DNA from: Torreya grandis
Taxonomy: Eukaryota; Streptophyta; Pinopsida; Cupressales; Taxaceae
NCBI GenBank assembly: GCA_037957365.1
Contig: JARHVA010004804.1
Location: 1,365,717-1,429,716, forward strand
Direction of reading: 5' to 3'
Length of the DNA stretch: 64,000 nucleotides
Shown: one piece after another, positions 51,593 to 63,774 of the stretch
Numbering within the stretch: position 1 is the stretch's first letter
Layout of the letters: each line of letters begins with the position of its first letter
Program-made: the position numbers and the translations under genes
Notes under the pieces: generated by a model
Database searches by the model: none
What the model was told of the DNA's origin: nothing
Seen by the model: the letters and a program-made list of their open reading frames with translations, nothing else

Positions 51593-51769
51593 ACAAATTC
51601 AACCATTATAATATAAGTTTTATCATATTCATCTTTAGAACTAGTTTTAAGTACTCTGATGGTCCTTTTCTCAAGGTAAAAGGCATATTTTTGTTCATAA
51701 TTTTAGTTATCTTCATGATTTTCTAGGACATGGTAACCTATAAAGGAGAATTCCATCATAATTTTCCTC

Positions 51770-54062
51770 ATCAATAGTTCTAATATGTCCTCATGACCCA
51801 TATCAGCCTTATCATTATCCATATCAGCCATATAATAAATATATAGAGCTTTATTAGCAATATGAAATCTTATAGCAGTCCTATAATAACTCTCATGAAT
51901 CTTTTTACCTTTCTGATCAGCCTAGTTAAGTCCATAAATAATCCATCTCAAGCTTTGAACAAACTCTGTTTGGCTATGAGAAGCAAATGGTAAGCATAGA
52001 CACTCAAAAGAGTTATGGGCTGGAGATTCCCAAGCATGAAATTTAAGACATGAGAGATAAATTAATAGAAGTAAAAAAAGGTATTTGCATCTTTCATAAG
52101 GTAAAGACATTCAAAGTTTAGTGATAATATTCTAGACATAGGTGATCTAATTGTAAGTGTTGAAGAGAGGTTGGTGGTTTATGAGAAACACTAGGGTCAT
52201 CACAATCAGAAATAAATTCCTATAGAGATACCATTTTCCCTTCATGAATGCCAAACTAATGTTTATCATAGCCCTTAAGACTCAATCCAAACCTTGCCCA
52301 GCTTTCCTACCTATAAGTATATCCAAGAGAGGCCTCAGAAGGCTAAATAAGTATGTTTTGAGGAGACTAATTTTCATATTGCACTACAAATCATACAAGA
52401 ACCTACACCTTCAAGGTTGTAGGAAGAGATCTCCAATGATTTTGAGGCTAAGCTAGCCATGAAAATTGAGCTTACAAATCAACATCTTTAGCATTCAATG
52501 GTAGATGCAAAGGCAACACATAATTAAATTCCTTATTTCACACCCATAACTACCATAAGTCCAATTTAAGAAGTTTCTAAACCTAAGTTTTTAACATGGA
52601 ATCAGGTACAATAGTCCATGGAGAAAGAATAACATTCAATCATGAGTCAAGATGATAAAATCAAGATCAAACATGATATCATTAAGCTTCCACTCCTTCC
52701 TCCTCAAAATCCTAAGTCCTTTCTTTTATGGAAAACTATTCAAGAAATAGTGCAACAAAGAGAAGAGGTGAAGATGATCCAAGAAGAGTAACTCAATGAG
52801 AAAAATCAGGCATCTATGGTAACTTCTGTGGACCTTTCTCATCTTAATAAATACTTTTAAGGATATATACCATGCAACTTTTGGAGAAATAACCTCTTTT
52901 TGTGAGGTAAGTGAAGAATATGCAGATAAATAGATAGAAAATGAAGGTGATTTTAGTGATGAAGAAGAAGAAATCATTATTGGGACACCATTTGGCAAGG
53001 ACAATCAAGATTCAATTTTTAATGATACCAAAGAAGATGAGTTTCAAGAGGATTCTCAGGAGCTTGTAGCAGCTAATATAAATAAAGTACAAACAAATAT
53101 TTATTTATAGGTATCTATGAAGAACACTCACATAGATCTAGTGCTAAGATGGAGAATATTCTTGAAGAAGGTGATCAATGGCAACAATTGTACCATGATT
53201 TCTTGAGTGAAATTAAAGAGCTTAAAATGATGGATTTGGATGATGAGATAAAATAGTAGGTTGATGCTTCACCTAAGTATTCCAAAAATATTTTGGAGCC
53301 TCAAGAAGGAAATGTTATTCTAGAGATCCAAAAGCAAGATTATCTAGAGCTTGAGTGGATAAATGAGATGCCATTCTCTACTCAAGATGAAGATGAAGCA
53401 AGTGTAACAGATCAATAACCTTCATATGAATCCATCAAAAGGTTATAAATATGTGATCAACATGTTTTAAATGATAAGAATACTAATTAATTCCATGTTT
53501 TTTTAGTTAATCATGATAAAATGGCCTTTTTGGGATAACTTGGAGGATTTTTATTCAAATTTTGATAGTCCATCTCCACTCTATGATGAGCTAGAAGAAT
53601 GTTCTATAAAGAATAATATTATAGTTGTTCCCTAAGAAGAGATTAATGACATATTATAGCCACATTTGAATAACTATCAAGAAGTTGAAGATCTTAGCAA
53701 ATCACTACCTCAAATAGAGTATAATGAAGACACCAATCCTAGTATTCAAGTTGATTTTCCAATACAATCAATAAATGAGTATGAGACAAATCATGATTAG
53801 CCTATGAATGAGGAAGAATTAACATTCTTGATATAATAAAGAAGAATATGGGAGGAATATGATTAGGTCTTTGATCCATAGCTTCAATCTATTTACTTGA
53901 GAATGTAAGTAGGAGACCCAACTACATCATCCAGAAGACATGAACATACAAGTGTTCTTAAATGCAAGAATAAGCCATCAAAAGGAAGCAATCATGTTTC
54001 AAGGTTTTATGGTGGACCAAATATATTTCCATTTTATCCTAGAGGAAAGATTGTCAATTCAA
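51770..54062 (+). pseudogene. Family 2 internal protein (decayed, homologous to family 1)
   Basis: The start is Pro/Tyr-rich (DPYQPYHYPYQPYN near 51800), followed by LNKLCLAMRSKW near 51950, weakly like the ARNSL..VKNRW module of family 1. FLLWKTIQEIVQQREEV near 52720 matches FTSWKSVKEV..KEEV of family 1. Then comes an acidic part (FSDEEEEIIIGTPF near 52950, EDEFQEDSQEL) and the C-terminus NIFPFYPRGK near 54025-54050, equal to family 1 KIFPFDPRGS. Order and spacing are kept. Many stops and several frame changes make it non-functional. Confidence 0.6.
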
Positions 54063-56299
54063 GTTAGTTGTTTTAGGTTTGCTTTGTTTTAATAAGTGAT
54101 TAGCACAAGTAACAATCTAGTTCTCTTTCATTGTTTATTTTCACGTTTCCTTTGATTATATGCCTTTTATTCCTATTTTAGTGGTTGTTTCCATTTAGTA
54201 TTGTTGTGTCACAGTCAAAAGAGGTGTTACAAAGCCCAAAAGAGTCTCTTTGCTAGTAAAAGTCAAAGTTGGTATGCTTCAATCTACCTTTATCACATGA
54301 AATATAATTAGTTATTTTTACCATCAGGTTGGTCAACCCTTGTGAGTCACTATAAATGTTGGCAATTTATCCTGTCAAGTCTAAATACCAACCCCCATAA
54401 TTTGAAACTTTCTATGATCATATCAATAATCTCTACAAGCTAGTCAAATAGGTGTATTTTGGCCTAAAAAAGATAATTATTTATCTATAAATGTATAAAT
54501 TAGATTAAAAATTCATTAAAATCCTTCATAGTACCTTGAAATAATTTCATATTCATTATATTATCCTAAGTCTAAAGTTTCATGACATAAAAAGGTGTTT
54601 AAATGCAATTTTAAGCCCAAAAAGACTCTTTTCTACCTCCCACGTGCCAATTTTGGCCTTCTAAAGCATGTAAATACTTTATGTTCTATTTTTTAATGTT
54701 AAATACTCATGGATATCCTTTTCATGCATCAAAATTGGTGGTGGAGGTCTTAAATTTCAATAAAAGGCCAAAATGAAGCTATTTTCACCCATTTCACAAA
54801 GAAAGGTATGGATCCATAAGGAATTTTGTATAAATGAGGCATGAAATAAAGGTAGTAGGACATGAAAGATATTCCATAATAATTTCATGGTATTTGAGTT
54901 CAATAAAGGTTTAAAACCATTCATCTTCAAGTAATTGGCCATTTTTCACATAGAGACTTCCTTATAGGTTTGCTAATGGTATAGTTTGTAGAGTGTAGGT
55001 ACATGTCTAAATTTTGGGGCAAAGAAAATATACTTAGAGGGATTCTTCATGGATTTAGTGGTTATATAATTGGTTTATCCATGCTCATGAACCATTCATT
55101 TGAACTTAGACTATTTTTTTTGTCTTGCAACCATGAAGGCAACTGATTTTCCTCAAGTTCTCCTCACTAGGGCAACATTTTTAGAAAATTTATGTTTTCA
55201 CAAGATCTTGGGAACCTAATTTCCTTTATATGGCATTATTCAATCATCCTTCACACATTTCAAGGTTAAAAAAATATAGAAATGATATTCATTTCAATCT
55301 ATAGTTTGCCATGCCCTCTAAAGAGAAATTGTATGGTTTTGGAGAGAGTGGATTTTCAAGTTTTTCATGTTTAGATCCTTGGCATCAATTTCCTTGATAA
55401 TTTAATGTTTAAAAAAAACCATAGGAAATTCTCCAAAATATCCATGTTTTAGCCCATATTGGTTCTCTCAAGTGTTTCAAATGGGATAGTTTAGCATATT
55501 TTTAGGAAATTTGGCATATTTTGAGGTTTTTTGTAGAAACCTATGTTTCAATTTTGGCTCCTTGCCTTTCTTCAATGGCATCTGAATTTATATGGTGTGA
55601 TGGTCATGTGTTTATGTTTTCATATAACTCTTTACATTGATCTTAGAATGCTTCTTAGTGCTCCTTTCCACCTCCATCCCATTCACCCCATATCACTATT
55701 TGGCCACTATATTCTCACTATGTTTTGTGACTTGTTCCCATCCTCCCTTCATGTTTTTCATCATCTTTCATCCCTTCCCCCTCACACCCATCTCCATTCT
55801 ATGGATCATCATCAATAGATTTAAGGTTGGTAAATAACCATCATAAGCATGAGAAATAAATTTTGTAGGCCAATAAAATATCATATACACTTAGGAAATG
55901 AGGCTTGCAGTAGGCTACCATAGTCAACAACTTATCATGAAGGTTCAATGAATGGTCAAGGTGAGAGAAACTTTATTCAGGGACTATGCATATCAAGATA
56001 ATCATTATCATGAGAAGACAAGAGGATAGAAGTCATCATGATCATGAGTAAGAAGTCATATTCCCCAATGAAGTATCAAAATATAGTCATAGAGGGACAC
56101 CTACAACAAAAGAAGAACATGATTATATTAGCCATGAAGAACATAAGCCAAAGATTGAAAATAAGGATCTCATCATAATGGTATTTATATCATGACCTCA
56201 TCAAGCTCAATTTAGAATGATAAAAAAAAATAAAACTAGGTGTTAGACCTTATTTAAGGGCATATACAGTCCTTATCCATACAAGATGACATTATATGA

Positions 56300-57350
56300 C
56301 CACCTACAATAAGAAGGACCTTTTAAAGTTCAAAGAGGCTAACGTGATCATCAAAATAAAATCAATGGCATTGGGATAATTAATATCATGGGGTGATCGA
56401 GGAAAAAACATTTCAATTTTTAAAAGGGTTTAATAAGAAGAAGTGACCTACAATCATCAACAAAAGCAACCTATAATAGCCAAGGAAAACCATAAACAAA
56501 AAGGGGTTTAAAATTTTAAAGATGCCTTAAATATTTGTGGACTCTCAAGAAGGATTTGGGGTGAACAAGTGATTATCTTTGAAGGGAAAGAGAGGGTAAA
56601 AATCATGAGAAGTCTTGAATAAGGATAATGAGCCACAAAAAGAAACCTAAAACTAAGGACCCCATAGTTAGCAGGCTAGATAGCAATGGAAGAATCTTTA
56701 GGTTTTAAGACCTTCAAAGAGGTCATTATGACTAATAAGGATATTTTAAAGGTTAATTAATCTTAATATTTTTTTATGTGTTTGAAAATCCCTCCAAGTA
56801 GTCCTAAATACTGGCATTATCCATACAAAGGACATCATTTTAGTATAGTCAAGTGCATATAAGAAGAGAAAGTTTGTTTTAAAAATGATGATAGGTATAG
56901 TAGTTTTCCAAGAGAAACGTATTCAATTGATGAACAAGGAGAGGTAAAAAGGTATTAGAGCCTAAATTATATCCAATTCTATGAAATGGTGACCAACAGG
57001 TCCTAAAGGAGGAGGTAACCTATAGGCCCGTGCTTTTTCAATAATGACACCTATAGTAAGAAAAAATTTATAAGGCTCAAGAGGCTAATCTAATTATCAA
57101 GGGATAGTCAAGAATTGAATTTAAAATTTAAATGATATATAAAGTAAAAGTACACATTCAAGTTTCAATAAGGGCTTAATAAGAGGAAGTGATCACCTAC
57201 AACCATCAAAAGGGAAGCCTACAATTGCCAAACATTGATTTGAATGTGTATCAAGGCTTTTGACTACTTCAATAAGGTTTTGATGTTTGTAAGATAACCA
57301 CATAAAATAGTGGACACTCAATGACATCTTATGTTTTTTATACCCTCTCC
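56300..57350 (+). repeat. Diverged internal duplication within the family 2 LTR
   Basis: The stretch starting near 56300 (AAGAGGCTAACGTGATCATC) is similar to the stretch starting near 57046 (AAGAGGCTAATCTAATTATC). Later parts also agree in order, for example GGGTTTAATAAGAAGAAGTG near 56425 against GGGCTTAATAAGAGGAAGTG near 57172. The 5' LTR has only the second copy. Confidence 0.6.
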
Positions 57351-60205
57351 AATCATATAAGGACCCTTTCTTAGTCTATACAAGGGCTAATAAGTATGAA
57401 AACCATAGTCAAACACTTAATAGAAGGTTTTATGATCATGAGGAGATGATTGATTTTAGAAGAATGAATGTTATCAAGAGGGATAAATTTTTTTCAAATG
57501 TTATTGAGTTGATAAAAAATAACAGAGTGTTACAATCATCAATTCCTCAAAACATTCATCTACAACCACATAGGCTAAAGGACCTTCATGTTAGTATACT
57601 TCATGAGGTATAGATAGTGGTTCTTCCTAAATAGTTTAGTGATTATTTGGATCTATTTAAGGTGAGAGGTGGAAAACATGAGATAAAAGTGTAATATTAT
57701 AGGTCTTTACAAGATAACCTATAGGCTTTCCTTTTCAAATTAACACCTATAGCCCTACAAAAGGGTAGAAGTAGTTTTTGAGATAATTGAATAAAATACA
57801 ATGTTTTTTAAGGTGATAATATGCATAGGAAGATGTTTTATGATTAAAAAAAGAAGACAATGATATAAAGGATCATTAATATGTCATCATTATGGACGTT
57901 CAAGAACACAAATATGCAGTCAAAGTCAACTTAAAACTTGCACCCACAGCCAATAGTGGCAATACCCTCATAATCATCTACTAACAAGCATAATTCAAGG
58001 GATTTATAGGTCTAGATATGGTTTAATATGAGATGTTATATTCAATTAAATCCCTAATTTACTTTACTATAATCCTCATAAATATATTAAGAAGCATTTC
58101 TAAGCTCCAAGTACATAGTATAGACCTCTGTACAAAACTATGCACATAAAGAGACCTAAAATCCTACTTGAAGAGACATGAAGGTTTAGGAGGCTGGTAA
58201 AAGGGTATGGAATCAATATAATAAGGCTTTTATGAAAATTTTTAAAAATATATTCATCATTTTTAGATCCAAAACACCATGGTAAAAGAATAAAAATACA
58301 GTCAACCACATGCTTAGCCCATGTAAAAGAGGTGATTTTTTTGGATTTTTAAATATTTTGGCATCTACATTTGGTTTCAAGACTTTAAATTTGGTAAAAA
58401 TCATAATAATAAATTTATTAATATTCCATATAATTTTTAAAATCCATTGAAAAAGTGTAAGTATTCATTATTTTGACACAATCCCGCACTAGTCAAAAAA
58501 TAGTCACAATGGAGCAAGAGGAGGTCCAAGTGGGTTTTGAGGTGATAAAAAAGTTTTTAAGCTCATTTTAATCTTTAAAAATCATGGGGATGATGATATT
58601 AAATATTTATAAGACATTAAAATAGTTTTAAAACTCCAAATCATATGCAAACCATGCCCTTGAGGGCTCATTCAAGCAAGCAATCATGTAGGCTAAAAGG
58701 CAATTTTGGACCTATCAAGAAAGAATACACATAAAAAGTGATTTTATAAAATGGTATAAGTACCATGATGATTATTTAAGTCATGGATAATAAATGGAGG
58801 ATTTATTTTCAATCCAAGGAGGAAATTCAAATTTTGCAGTTTCAGACACCCTTTTAAGCCCCTTGATCAGATGTTTGTATCTTTCACCAAGTGAAGAGTT
58901 TGGACAAAATATATATCATTTATTTGAGGAACCATATTAAATTATAATTCATGAATAATTTATGTTTTTTTTAGGGGATTTTATTTATGAACAATCTCTA
59001 AGAGTGTAGGTAGTCCAGAATGCAAGTAAAACCCTACAGGCACATTTCATTCACATTATATCTTCTCATATATTTTACATGGGAACCCAATATTTTAAAG
59101 GAATTTTAGGGGTTCATTATATTACACATTAATGGAAATAAGTTTGGATTTGGAGGTCTATGATTCATGAATCATTAGTAAGAAGATTGAGCTCTCAAAC
59201 CCTCATAATGACAAGTTTTGAGAAAAGTTGATTTTATTTCCATAAAAAAATCATGGATCAACCTAAAACCCATAAAAACAACAATTAAACTCAAATATTA
59301 TTCCACAAATTCCAATTTATTGTATGGAGCTATTTGAAGCAGGGTATAAATCATGTTTTTTGGAAAAAAAATCATGGAAAATGAGCTACAAACTAGTTTA
59401 TATGAATCCAATTCATAAAGATTGAAGACTAAAATTTTTTATTCATAATAAAATATTCAAATGGTCAAAAATATACCTAAAATTTCTCCTACTAGCTCCT
59501 TCAAAATAGAAACTATAGGGAATTTGGGGGTAAAATTGACCTAGTCAACCATAGTGACTAAATGGCATGAGTTTCTTCATCAAAATCACCTATCTCATGG
59601 TGGGAGGAGTTGTTAAATGTCTAATATAATTATTTTTTGAAGGTTTAATTATTTTAATATAGGTTTTCATAAGCCAACAAGTACAACAAGTTAGGCTACT
59701 AGGGCATAATTTGGCCTAGTAGGCCTATTTGGTAAGCAAGTCAACTAAGGAGGTGGCATCAAAAGACTATCAATGAGTTATCTTAGAGTTTTCACACTAC
59801 ATATATTCTATTACTTAAATTTCTAATTCATGCAAATAAGGACCAAAGGGGTAGTTAACTAGTCTTAACTGCAAATGACTCTAGTTGACTAGTCTTGAGT
59901 TGACCAAATAATTCATGCACATTCTTTTGATTTTAATGAAAATCAAGGACTTTAACTTACTTCAAGTTGATTTATTCACAAAAATATGGTGTATTATTCA
60001 TGTATGAATAAGTTTTAATAACTCAATAAGGGCCCACCTCTTTTCCCAATGCCAAAGAGAGTTTCATACAATATTTTCAACAAATGGAGATTTATTTATG
60101 ACTTTAATATAGATTTGTAATTTAATTTTGATTAATAATAAAGTGAAGTTGACCTTATCTTCCATATTGTATGCTAGTCTTGGCTTTATATTCTCTTATA
60201 TTTTT

Positions 60206-60212
60206 TATATAT
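60206..60212 (+). promoter_or_regulatory. TATA motif of family 2 3' LTR
   Basis: TATATAT followed by GTAGGCTTGTAGGC, as at 50863 in the 5' LTR, about 706 nt before the LTR end. Confidence 0.5.
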
Positions 60213-62942
60213 GTAGGCTTGTAGGCTAATCTTTAGGGACTAGTCCATCCCTCTCTTGGCATGACCAAACTCTACCAATATTAAGCTTTGTAACCTTTTG
60301 AGATGAATAAAATTATTGTTTTTATATTACATATTTTGGTATAGTGTAATATTGGTTTCATTTTCATATGTAGTAGAGATTTCTCCCATGTCAAGTCTTG
60401 ATCTCACCTAGTTACTAGTAAGATAACTTATGCAATTCATGTTTCAGTGTTTGATGTCATTTGGCTAAGATAAAAGTGGATTTAAGTGACTGGTTAGTAC
60501 CTTGAATCAATATTTTTCCATCATTTCCCTTAGGCTTTGATCAGTTGATAAAACCTCTACATGAAATATTAATGCATAGGAGTCATTTGGAGTTATATAT
60601 TCAGTCATTATTTTGTATTATCAGTGTTTTATGAGTTCAAGTAGAGTGGATGTTCAAACAATATAGGCATATCACCAATAATAGAATATATTTCCCTTCA
60701 GTTTCCTTCTTCCCCTTTTTCATTCCAAAAATTAGTAGTTTAATATGTAGAGTAAAATGATACATCAGAGGAACTAACCTCATCAAAACTATAGGTCTGA
60801 TCTGAGTTCAGGTGTCCCACACCTTAGATCATTCCAATGTTAGACCTAGGTGTGAAGGATTTTTAGAGCAAAATCTATCAGCCCTTCAAGCATGGTGCTA
60901 TTTGGGTTGATAACAAGCCTTAAGAAGCCTATGTCCACTCATAGGTGGCCAAACAAATTTTTTTCCATAAGTTAAGATTAAAAATCATGGAGTGAGATAT
61001 TTTAGGCATTAAAAATGTTTTCAAACATTTGATAAAGTTTTCAAGCCTTTCCAAACCGAATTTTGGATGTTTAGGCCAAAATGCACTCTTTTGACCAAGC
61101 ATGCAACTAGGAGCTCCAGATGAATTTTTAAATTCTTAGTACATGATATATAATTTTAATGGGGATATGATCTTGTATTATTGGTTTTATAAGGTTTTAT
61201 ACTTCATTTTACAATCATTTATTATGCCATTAAGGCTCACAACTCTATGAACAATCGTTACGGAGTAAAACCCTTCTTAAACCCTCACAACTTAGTTTTG
61301 GGGACAAGTTTTGAATTTTTTGAGATTTTTGATGAAAATAAAATATTTTTTGAGATATTATGAAACATATTTTACTTTTATACACCTTCCTCCATCAAAA
61401 TTTAGAGGTAAAGAGTGAAAAAGTACAAGTTGGCCAAACTCAGGGTTTTAGCATGCAAATATAAACAATCAAAAAAAGAGTTTTTGAAGAACTTAAAAGA
61501 TTGAATGATCAAATATAAATATTGTAAATTTTTAATGATATATTATAGGTAAAAAAAAATAATTAGGTATTTATACCTCATAAATCTCAATATATGCCTT
61601 TTTCTCTCTTTCTAGGTTTTTTGGTTCTCATTTTTTGAGTGTGTAATGGGTCTAAATTGGTGATTCTGGATATTTTTATCGATTTAAAACTTGATAAAAA
61701 TGATTTTAATAGTTTTGGTGGTACATTATTATATCAAAAAATAATAATTAAGTCTTATTATGTCATAAAACTCAATAAAATGGAAAAACTCAGAGCTACG
61801 CATGTTTAGAAATGAGACAAGGCCAAGTTAAGACAACCCCAAAAGATGCATATCTTGAGTTATACTCAATAAAATTACTTGAAATTTGACATGGATGTCT
61901 ATTTTTTATGTTATTAAAGTTTAAAAGTGGTTTAATTCCACTAGTATACTTTAAGAGAGATAAAATATTAAATTACAAGTCTGCTAAAGAAGCCTTTCAA
62001 GGATTCTCACTTACTCACACATGGAGTTAGAATCGAGTGTTCCAAGTTTAATTAAGATCTGAAATTTTGTGTGGAGGTATATTAAATAATATAATATATT
62101 TTAAAATACTATTTATACTAATTATATTCTCAAATCATTAAATTCCACCAAGTGACAAGCTCTCGTCGTGATATTTAGGCTCAAAATAGCCTAGAAAAGC
62201 TCATAGTTGCAGGTCTAATAGAGGTCTCCACCTTTGTTTCAAGTATTGAAGGAAGCCTAAAACTTAATTTTTATAATTATATTCATGTTATGGAGGTATG
62301 TAATTATTTTATATGCTCCCAAGATGGCTACCATGGTGTTAAGATGACCCTGAATGGGAGTTGTATATCAACCTATGAAGAAAGGTTTGAGGTTGAAGAC
62401 CTCCATTAATGGATTCCAAAAGAGTTACAGGTATCATGGTTTTTTTTTCAAGTTTTTTAGAGAAAAAAATGGTCAATAAACATCAAATACTACATTTAAA
62501 AAAAACCTTAAGGTTTACCAAACATCAAATGCTAAAATGACAAGCCTTCACAAAGTTTGTTAGAGGCTTCTAGAAGACCAAGTGGAGATGTGACATAGAA
62601 GGCAGGTGGGTAAGTTGATGGAATTGAAGGTATTTTCAAGTGAAGTGTGTAATTCAAGTAAATTATATAATTTTAAGACTTTATCCATCTAGTTTATGAT
62701 GACATCACTCAATTCATCAAAGTTTTAGACCTTAAGAGCCTTTTATAGGCCAATGGGAGAAAAAGAAGCCTTTTGAGATCAAAATGAGATTAAAGTGAAA
62801 TAAAGGGTGAGTCTAAAGGAGAAAATGATAGAAAAGAAGGAATAAAAATCTCCTTTATATGTTGGATGGTTAAAATATGATGTTTTAAGTGCATTAATTA
62901 AGAATTGAAAGCTTTCACTTCCTCTTTTCTCTTCCCTTCTTC

Positions 62943-62949
62943 TATATAT
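62943..62949 (+). promoter_or_regulatory. TATA motif of family 1 LTR copy 3
   Basis: TATATAT after CTTCCCTTCTTC, as in copies 1 and 2. The downstream CT microsatellite now lies between this motif and the LTR end. Confidence 0.5.
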
Positions 62950-63136
62950 CTCTCATTTTTTTCATTGGAAGATACTACTTCCTCTTATGGTATGGTGTAT
63001 CCCTAGCCATTTTGTAATGAAAACATATATTAATAGAAATATAAAATTTATCTTGCCATTCTCTATGATTTTATCCTGTGTTTAGTTGAGTTTGTGCATG
63101 AATAATTTATGAAGGGGTCCCTCTTTCTTGGTAGTT

Positions 63137-63138
<2 letters not shown>

Positions 63139-63196
<58 letters not shown>

Positions 63197-63222
63197 TCTC
63201 TCCCTCTCTCTCTCTCTCCTCT

Positions 63223-63304
<82 letters not shown>
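63139..63304. repeat. (CT)n microsatellite, ~166 bp
   Basis: An almost pure CT run with a few CCT interruptions. Copies 1 and 2 of the same LTR have only CCTCTCTCTCTTGCC (33925) or CTTCTCTCTTGCC (40780) here, so it grew from a short seed in this copy alone. It gives long open frames on both strands that are not genes. Confidence 0.95.
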
Positions 63305-63305
<1 letters not shown>

Positions 63306-63774
63306 GCTTGCCTCTATGCAAGATACTTTTATGTTTGCATGCCTTAGGATGTAATATATCAGTCATGAGTTGAATATAGGATATGGGTATCATAATCCCT
63401 TCCTCCTTTGTCTTATTTCCTTGAGACTTCTTAAGAAACACTTATGCAACCAACTAGTTATGGAGTTTGTGTGAGTGTATGAATTCTTAGCTATTATCGT
63501 GTGTGTTTCAGTGCAATAAGGAGTGTCAAATCTTAGTGTATCATAGATTTTTTTAATTTTTATATATCCATTTATCCTCTTTATAACCCTTTTCTTTGGA
63601 AATTAGTAATTTGTAGTAGTTTTCTAAGAGCCAAATTGATACACTTAGGGAGCTCACCCATAACCCAAAGGTTCACCTTCATTATAGGATACCCATAGCC
63701 TAATGTTTTCCCATTGTTTGGATAGGTTAGAAAGATCTTGATTAACCCTCTCCAAGGGCAAAAATCTATATCAC

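Larger units (their letters stand above)
51571..54356 (+). mobile_element. Family 2 internal region
   Basis: It is 2.8 kb between the two LTRs, beginning with the primer-binding site and ending GTCACTATAAA before TGTTGGC. That ending is nearly the same as the family 1 junction GTCACTAGAAA. It carries one decayed protein and no enzyme domains. The last 290 nt (54063-54356) are non-coding. Confidence 0.85.
45438..60915 (+). mobile_element. Family 2: nested 15.5-kb LARD-like retrotransposon with >6-kb LTRs
   Basis: The element has TG...CA termini, a perfect 5-bp target duplication, two long LTRs (45438-51570 and 54357-60915), a good primer-binding site and a 2.8-kb internal region. Over 80 percent of its length is LTR. 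The internal region holds only the unrecognised protein, without protease or pol, so it fits the large retrotransposon derivative (LARD) plan. It must depend on another element for enzymes. LTRs differ by scattered substitutions and several indels, so the insertion is old. Confidence 0.9.
54357..60915 (+). repeat. Family 2 3' LTR, 6.6 kb
   Basis: It starts TGTTGGCAATTTATCC and ends GTTGATAACA. It contains the extra ~430 nt missing from the 5' LTR (about 56190-56640). TATA is at 60206-60212. Nothing coding is visible; frames such as 54757-54942 and 55543-55837 are broken in the partner LTR. Confidence 0.9.
60916..63774 (+). repeat. Family 1 LTR copy 3, right part
   Basis: It begins with the second AGCCT and aligns with 38586-41254. 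The end TATCACA near 63774 precedes a primer-binding site. After removing the nested element this LTR is about 4.42 kb; the excess over the other copies is explained by the CT run at 63139-63304. TATA is at 62943-62949. Confidence 0.9.

Noticed and set aside
63082..63441. Open frames of 70-119 codons on both strands over the CT run
   Set aside because: They are low-complexity translations of the CT microsatellite, and the other two LTR copies lack it.
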